Below are positions 60,346 to 64,000 of a stretch of DNA of 64,000 nt, in pieces. The number at the start of each line of letters is the position of its first letter. Within the stretch, counting starts at the first letter, position 1. Under the pieces are notes generated by a model, which saw nothing but the letters and a program-made list of their open reading frames with translations, was not told the DNA's origin and ran no database searches. The stretch spans positions 248,001-312,000 of the forward strand of contig NZ_FNDY01000001.1 of the NCBI RefSeq assembly GCF_900099895.1. Reading direction: 5' to 3'. This stretch comes from Paenibacillus naphthalenovorans (GTDB lineage: Bacteria > Bacillota > Bacilli > Paenibacillales > NBRC-103111). Position numbers and translations under genes: made by a program.

Positions 60346-61133
60346 GATTCAAGTTTCTGATGGTATCCGAACTGGCTGGAGATGGAGCAAGCCGCCTTCA
60401 GCAGATCAGTTCGGATATTTTCTTCGTTCTCCTTCATACGGGTTAAGGAACCGACAATACTGATCGTGCCGACAACCTGTCCCGTCGAATTTTTGATGGG
60501 GGCGGCTATACTGTATGCGCCTTCCTCAATTTCCTCGTTTTCAATACTGTACCCTTGATTCCTGATTTCCTGCAAGCATTTCATTAGCTGCTTCTTATTC
60601 GTAATTGTATTGTCAGTCAGCTTGGTGAACTTGTATTTATCCAAAAACTCCTCCAGTTCCTCACTGGACATGTTCGCGAGAAAGACTTTACCCGACGCCG
60701 AAGCATGCATCGGAAGCTTGCTGCCGGCTCTTGAGCTGATAATAAAGTAATTGCTTGGCGATTCTACCTTGCCCACACAGAAAATTTGCTTATTCTGATA
60801 AACATACAAGTGGGTCGTTTCATGATATTTTTTGGTCAATTCGGTCAAGTAGGGATATCCGATTTCTTTAAGATCAAGGCTTTCCGAAACCAGATTCGCC
60901 TTGAGCAGAAATTCCAGCCCCAATTTATATTTGCCGTTGTTGGGATTTTTATCAATGTAGGAATAGGCGCAAAGGGTGTTAATGATGCCATAAACCGTGC
61001 TGATATTCAAATGAAGCTTTTCACTGATTTCGCTCAGGGATAATTGAACGTTTAAAGAATCGAAACAATTAATAATATCAAGGGCTCGCTTAACCGATTG
61101 GATCAAGCGCGGATTTTTTTCATTCAAGTCCAT
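60342..61133 (-). CDS. IclR family transcriptional regulator
   Basis: This is a 263-residue regulator. The N-terminal winged helix (about 10-70) includes LSLSEISEKLHLNISTVYGIINTL. The C-terminal effector-binding domain contains ASASGKVFLANMSSEELEEF, then the GYSIENEEIEEGAYSIAAPI and GQVVGTISIVGS segments diagnostic of IclR. GGAGGT abuts ATG 61133 with no spacing, so TTG 61127 may be the true start. The gene is convergent with, and overlaps by four bases, the carbamoylase gene, and divergent from the zinc dehydrogenase. It could regulate either or both. Confidence 0.92.
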   Translation of the reverse strand: MDLNEKNPRLIQSVKRALDIINCFDSLNVQLSLSEISEKLHLNISTVYGIINTLCAYSYIDKNPNNGKYKLGLEFLLKANLVSESLDLKEIGYPYLTELTKKYHETTHLYVYQNKQIFCVGKVESPSNYFIISSRAGSKLPMHASASGKVFLANMSSEELEEFLDKYKFTKLTDNTITNKKQLMKCLQEIRNQGYSIENEEIEEGAYSIAAPIKNSTGQVVGTISIVGSLTRMKENEENIRTDLLKAACSISSQFGYHQKLES

Positions 61134-61402
61134 ACCTCCATAACGTTAGCCGTTAAATAATAAGAATGAGTGGGAGCGGGAGCACTGGCCGGTCTCCCGG
61201 TATAAACAGAGAATGATGGATTGTATGTTCTGACCATCTCACCATTACTTATATTTTATTATATCAAATGCAAATACCGTGTCGACAGTTATCCTTTGTT
61301 GTCATTGCGTTCCGTTACCCTGCAGCGTATAATCCGTCTTCTCCGGGTGCAAGATATGTGCAGTGTGCAAAAACAAAGGATGCCATAAACAGGAGGGCGA
61401 CG

Positions 61403-62542
61403 ATGAAGGCTGTAACTTATGAAGGCGTAAAGAATATGCAGGTGAAACAGGTTGCCGATCCGACAATTCAGAAAAAAGACGGGATCATCGTCCGGATCAC
61501 CTCGACTGCCATATGCGGTTCCGATCTCCATATTTACCAGGGGGCGATTCAGGCCCAACCCGGATACGTGGTCGGACATGAACCGATGGGCGTCGTCGAA
61601 GAAGTAGGCCCTGATGTGACAAGGGTCAAGAAAGGCGACCGGGTCGTGCTGCCGTTCAATATCTCGTGCGGCAGCTGTTTTTACTGCCAGCATGAAATGG
61701 AGAGCCAATGCGACAATTCCAACCCCAATCCTCAAGTGGATACGGGAGCTTATTTCGGATTCACCGAACGTTACGGGAATTATTGGGGCGGACAAGCCGA
61801 ATTGCTTTACGTGCCCTATGGCAATTTCATGCCGTTCGTCATTCCGGAATCATGCGAATTGGAGGATGAGAAGCTGCTGTTCCTATCCGACGTGCTGCCG
61901 ACAGCCTATTGGAGCGTGGACAACGGCGGCGTGAAGCAGGGGGATACGGTCGTGGTGCTCGGCTGCGGCCCCGTCGGCTTGATGGCGCAAAAATTTGCCT
62001 GGATGAAAGGGGCCAAACGGGTCATCGCGGTCGACAATCTTCCATACCGGCTGAACTATGCCAAAAAAATAAACAACGTCGAGATTTTTAACTTCGAACA
62101 GTTTAATGACACGGGGCTGCATATCAAAGAAATCACGAGCGGTGGGGCGGATGTCGTCATCGATTGCGTAGGCATGGACGGCAAGAAGACGCCATTGGAG
62201 GAGGAAGAGCAGAAGGCCAAGCTGGTCGGCGGAACGCTCAGCCCGCTCAACATCGCAATGAACGCGGTGAGAAAATTCGGCACGATTCAGATTACGGGAG
62301 TATACGGTTCTAAATATAACCAGTTCATGTTCGGAAACCTTTGGGAACGAAACGTGAAGCTTACCATGGGACAGGCCCCCGTGATTCATTACATGCCGAT
62401 GCTGTTTCAAAAAATTACAGCCGGTGAGTTCGATCCGTCGGAGATCGTCACGCATAAAGTGCCGCTGGATCAAGCGCACAACGCGTACAACACGTTTTAC
62501 AACCATATGGACGAAAGCATTAAATTCGTCTTGAAGCCTTGA
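61403..62542 (+). CDS. Zinc-dependent alcohol dehydrogenase (glutathione-independent formaldehyde dehydrogenase-like)
   Basis: This is a 379-residue medium-chain dehydrogenase. The catalytic zinc region is CGSDLHIYQG with GHEPMGVVEE, the structural zinc site CGSCFYCQHEMESQC, and the nucleotide turn GCGPVGLMAQ followed by AVDNLPYRLNYA. An insertion of about 30 residues after CDCVGMDGKK-type text and a CVGMDGKKTPLEEEEQ segment is typical of formaldehyde-dehydrogenase-like members. ATG 61403 lies five bases after AGGAGGG; a longer frame upstream has no site. It stands alone before a terminator and could oxidise formaldehyde or a small alcohol, including one from dimethylamine breakdown. Confidence 0.88.
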   Translation: MKAVTYEGVKNMQVKQVADPTIQKKDGIIVRITSTAICGSDLHIYQGAIQAQPGYVVGHEPMGVVEEVGPDVTRVKKGDRVVLPFNISCGSCFYCQHEMESQCDNSNPNPQVDTGAYFGFTERYGNYWGGQAELLYVPYGNFMPFVIPESCELEDEKLLFLSDVLPTAYWSVDNGGVKQGDTVVVLGCGPVGLMAQKFAWMKGAKRVIAVDNLPYRLNYAKKINNVEIFNFEQFNDTGLHIKEITSGGADVVIDCVGMDGKKTPLEEEEQKAKLVGGTLSPLNIAMNAVRKFGTIQITGVYGSKYNQFMFGNLWERNVKLTMGQAPVIHYMPMLFQKITAGEFDPSEIVTHKVPLDQAHNAYNTFYNHMDESIKFVLKP

Positions 62543-62582
62543 ATCATATTACGTATCCTTCAGGCACCTTCATAAATAAAAC

Positions 62583-62618
62583 AAAAAATCCTTGAATTAT
62601 CAAGGATTTTTTGTTTTT
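62583..62618 (+). terminator. Terminator after the zinc alcohol dehydrogenase
   Basis: AAAAAATCCTTGA (62583-62595) pairs over 13 bases with TCAAGGATTTTTT, with a four-base loop, and a further T-run follows. It looks functional in both directions. Confidence 0.88.
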
Positions 62619-62826
62619 TAAAGATAGAATCTTCAATCATGGTATTCCACTCGGTCAGGATGTAGTGTTAGAATGAGTATAACGGGATTTCTCCAATCCA
62701 TCGGAGTCCATCCGGTTTTTTAGCATTCAAAAACTCAGTCAACGCAGCAGGATTTCGCTTAAAATGCAGTGGAAAACTGGAGTCATATGAATAATACGTT
62801 TAAATTTTATGTATCTGGAGGAAGCC

Positions 62827-63129
62827 ATGGAACTTTTGGAAGTATTTAAAGCCTTGTCTAATGAAACGAGAATGCTGATCTTGCAGTGGTTAAAAGATCC
62901 GGAGATTCATTTTCCCAAACCGCAAAGCGGGGATATTCATGAAGACGGGGTTTGCGTGAGCGACATCCACAAAAAAGTGGGGTTGTCGCAATCCACGGTG
63001 TCCCTTTACTTGTCCATGCTGCAGAACGCCGGATTGATAAAAGCAAAGCGTATTGGGCAATTTACTTATTATAAAAGGGATGAGGAAAATATCAAAAAAG
63101 TGTTGGAAGGGATAAACAAAGAATTGTAA
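62827..63129 (+). CDS. ArsR family transcriptional regulator
   Basis: This is a 100-residue winged-helix regulator. VFKALSNETRMLILQWL is the first helix pair, VCVSDIHKKVGLSQSTVSLYLSML the DNA-recognition unit and AKRIGQFTYYKRDEENI the wing. It lacks the ELCVC-type metal site of ArsR/SmtB; a single Cys precedes VSDI. An insert of about 15 residues, KDPEIHFPKPQSGDIHEDG, lengthens the loop before the recognition unit. ATG 62827 sits five bases after GGAGG. It precedes a luciferase-like monooxygenase, which is the likely target. Confidence 0.88.
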   Translation: MELLEVFKALSNETRMLILQWLKDPEIHFPKPQSGDIHEDGVCVSDIHKKVGLSQSTVSLYLSMLQNAGLIKAKRIGQFTYYKRDEENIKKVLEGINKEL

Positions 63130-63201
63130 TCAAATTTTTTGTTTTCCACTTTCTTTATGGTTGCAGGATATGGATTTTTATTTTATTATTATATCGATAT
63201 T

Positions 63202-63215
63202 TATAGATATCTATA
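63202..63215 (+). promoter_or_regulatory. 14-bp palindrome before the monooxygenase gene
   Basis: TATAGATATCTATA is a perfect palindrome 23 bases before ATG 63239, in AT-rich sequence that also contains ATATCGATAT at 63191-63200. The AT-rich dyad and position suit an ArsR-family operator. Confidence 0.5.
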
Positions 63216-63238
63216 ATTAATGATTAGGAGGTACGAAT

Positions 63239-64000
63239 ATGAACAAGTTTGAAAATCATAAAGGATTTTCACGCATGTTTAAAGAAAACCATTTGACTCT
63301 CGGATTGTTCTTTCCTTTGGAATCATACGCAGGCAGTATTCCGGAGATGAACATAGAAAAGCAAATGAAACTGGCCAAAAGAGCGGAGGAGCTCAATTTT
63401 GCCGCGCTGTTCGTCAGGGATGTTCCGATGTATGACCCTCATTTTGGGGATGTGGGCCAAATGTATGATCCCTGGGTTTATTTAGGGTATATCGCCGCCC
63501 ATACCCAAAACATCGCTTTGGGCACCGCAAGCGTTATTCTCACCTTGCGTCACCCCTTGCATGTGGCTAAAGCAGCCGCTTCCGTTGATCACATATCCGG
63601 CGAACGCCTGGTTCTCGGGGTGGCGACCGGGGATCGTCCTATAGAATTCCCGGCCTTCTCCGTTGATTTCGAAGAGCGGGGCCCGTTGTTTCAAGAAGCC
63701 CTTTCCGTCATGAGAAAAGTGTGGGGGGAGAACTTCCCGGCGATCCGGACGCAGCGCGTCGAAATGTCGCTCGGAGACCTTTTGCCCAAACCGCGTCTTT
63801 CGGATATCCCGGTGCTGGTAACCGGCCACAGCTCACAGTCCGTCGAATGGATTGCCCAAAATGGCGACGGCTGGATGTATTATCCGCGAAACGTGCAGTT
63901 CCAAGCGGAACTGATCAAAAATTGGCGTTCCTACACCGATCAGTTTAAACCGTTCAGCCAGTCCTTATATATCGATTTGATGGAGGATCCGAATCATAGA
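63239..64000 (+). CDS. Luciferase-like (LLM class) flavin-dependent oxidoreductase, 3' end outside window
   Basis: A frame of 254 codons runs from ATG 63239 to the window edge without a stop. AGGAGG at 63226-63231 is well placed. The sequence has the bacterial-luciferase-type barrel: LTLGLFFPLESYAG, AKRAEELNFAALFVRDVP, IALGTASVILTLRHPLHVAKAAASVD, then RLVLGVATGDRP and VLVTGHSSQSVEWIAQNGDGW. Close in form to the BA3436-type subgroup. Such enzymes use reduced flavin and oxygen to oxidise small organic molecules. The ArsR gene just upstream is the probable regulator. C-terminal part not seen. Confidence 0.88.
   Translation, partial: MNKFENHKGFSRMFKENHLTLGLFFPLESYAGSIPEMNIEKQMKLAKRAEELNFAALFVRDVPMYDPHFGDVGQMYDPWVYLGYIAAHTQNIALGTASVILTLRHPLHVAKAAASVDHISGERLVLGVATGDRPIEFPAFSVDFEERGPLFQEALSVMRKVWGENFPAIRTQRVEMSLGDLLPKPRLSDIPVLVTGHSSQSVEWIAQNGDGWMYYPRNVQFQAELIKNWRSYTDQFKPFSQSLYIDLMEDPNHR

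Noticed and set aside
1-64000. CRISPR arrays, tRNA or rRNA genes, insertion sequences and phage genes
   Set aside because: No spaced direct repeats, tRNA cloverleaf, transposase or phage structural gene was recognised on either strand.

Overview
The window looks like chromosome from a spore-forming Gram-positive bacterium of the Bacillales, most likely Paenibacillaceae. Evidence is the strong AGGAGG-type ribosome binding sites with many TTG/GTG starts, lipoprotein-anchored solute-binding proteins, a YesM/YesN-type sensor and AraC-type regulator, and a sugar ABC operon without its own ATPase. No rRNA, tRNA, CRISPR array, prophage or intact insertion sequence was seen. This is a catabolic region: uptake systems alternate with hydrolases, CoA-handling enzymes and local regulators, and several decayed genes are interspersed.

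Region 1 (1-13.2 kb): the end of a CoA-transferase, a complete branched-chain-amino-acid-type (Liv) ABC transporter, a MaoC-like hydratase, a second CoA-transferase, an iron alcohol dehydrogenase, an aldehyde dehydrogenase and a 3-hydroxyacyl-CoA dehydrogenase, all on one strand and mostly overlapping. A metallo-beta-lactamase-fold hydrolase and a LarA-like protein follow. This resembles import and CoA-dependent oxidation of a short hydroxy or keto acid. Region 2 (13.3-20 kb): a Nudix hydrolase, an unknown secreted protein, and a TetR regulator followed by a HlyD / ABC-2 permease / TolC-like export cassette. The TetR gene and the cassette carry matching 23-bp operators. Region 3 (20.3-29.4 kb): a divergent YesM/YesN pair, a decayed Gfo/Idh/MocA oxidoreductase, and a sugar ABC operon with a zinc dehydrogenase and a sugar isomerase-like enzyme.

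Region 4 (29.4-43.3 kb): an AcoR-like sigma-54 activator faces a perfectly spaced -24/-12 promoter that drives a small SCP2-like protein and an alpha/beta hydrolase. A nicotinamidase-like hydrolase follows. On the opposite strand lie the two subunits of an N,N-dimethylformamidase-type amidohydrolase. Next come an OmpR/histidine kinase pair, a DUF3311 protein with a sodium:solute symporter, and a phosphodiesterase-like lipoprotein. Region 5 (43.5-53.6 kb): a sulfonate/nitrate-type ABC transporter in one run with a CocE-type hydrolase, a cysteine hydrolase, a cupin, an amidase-signature enzyme, a creatininase-family enzyme and a fumarylacetoacetase-family enzyme, interrupted by a decayed FAD oxidase and ending in a truncated Fe-S reductase. 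I read this as an uncharacterised pathway for an amide or cyclic-amide compound.

Region 6 (53.8-64 kb): a second Liv transporter followed by an ATC-hydrolase-family protein and an N-carbamoyl-amino-acid amidohydrolase. That pair matches the two steps known to convert 2-amino-thiazoline-4-carboxylate to cysteine. A convergent IclR regulator, a zinc alcohol dehydrogenase, an ArsR regulator and a luciferase-like monooxygenase cut by the window edge complete the region. The strongest leads are the dimethylformamidase locus beside a sigma-54 unit, the multi-hydrolase operon of region 5, and the ATC/carbamoylase transporter operon.
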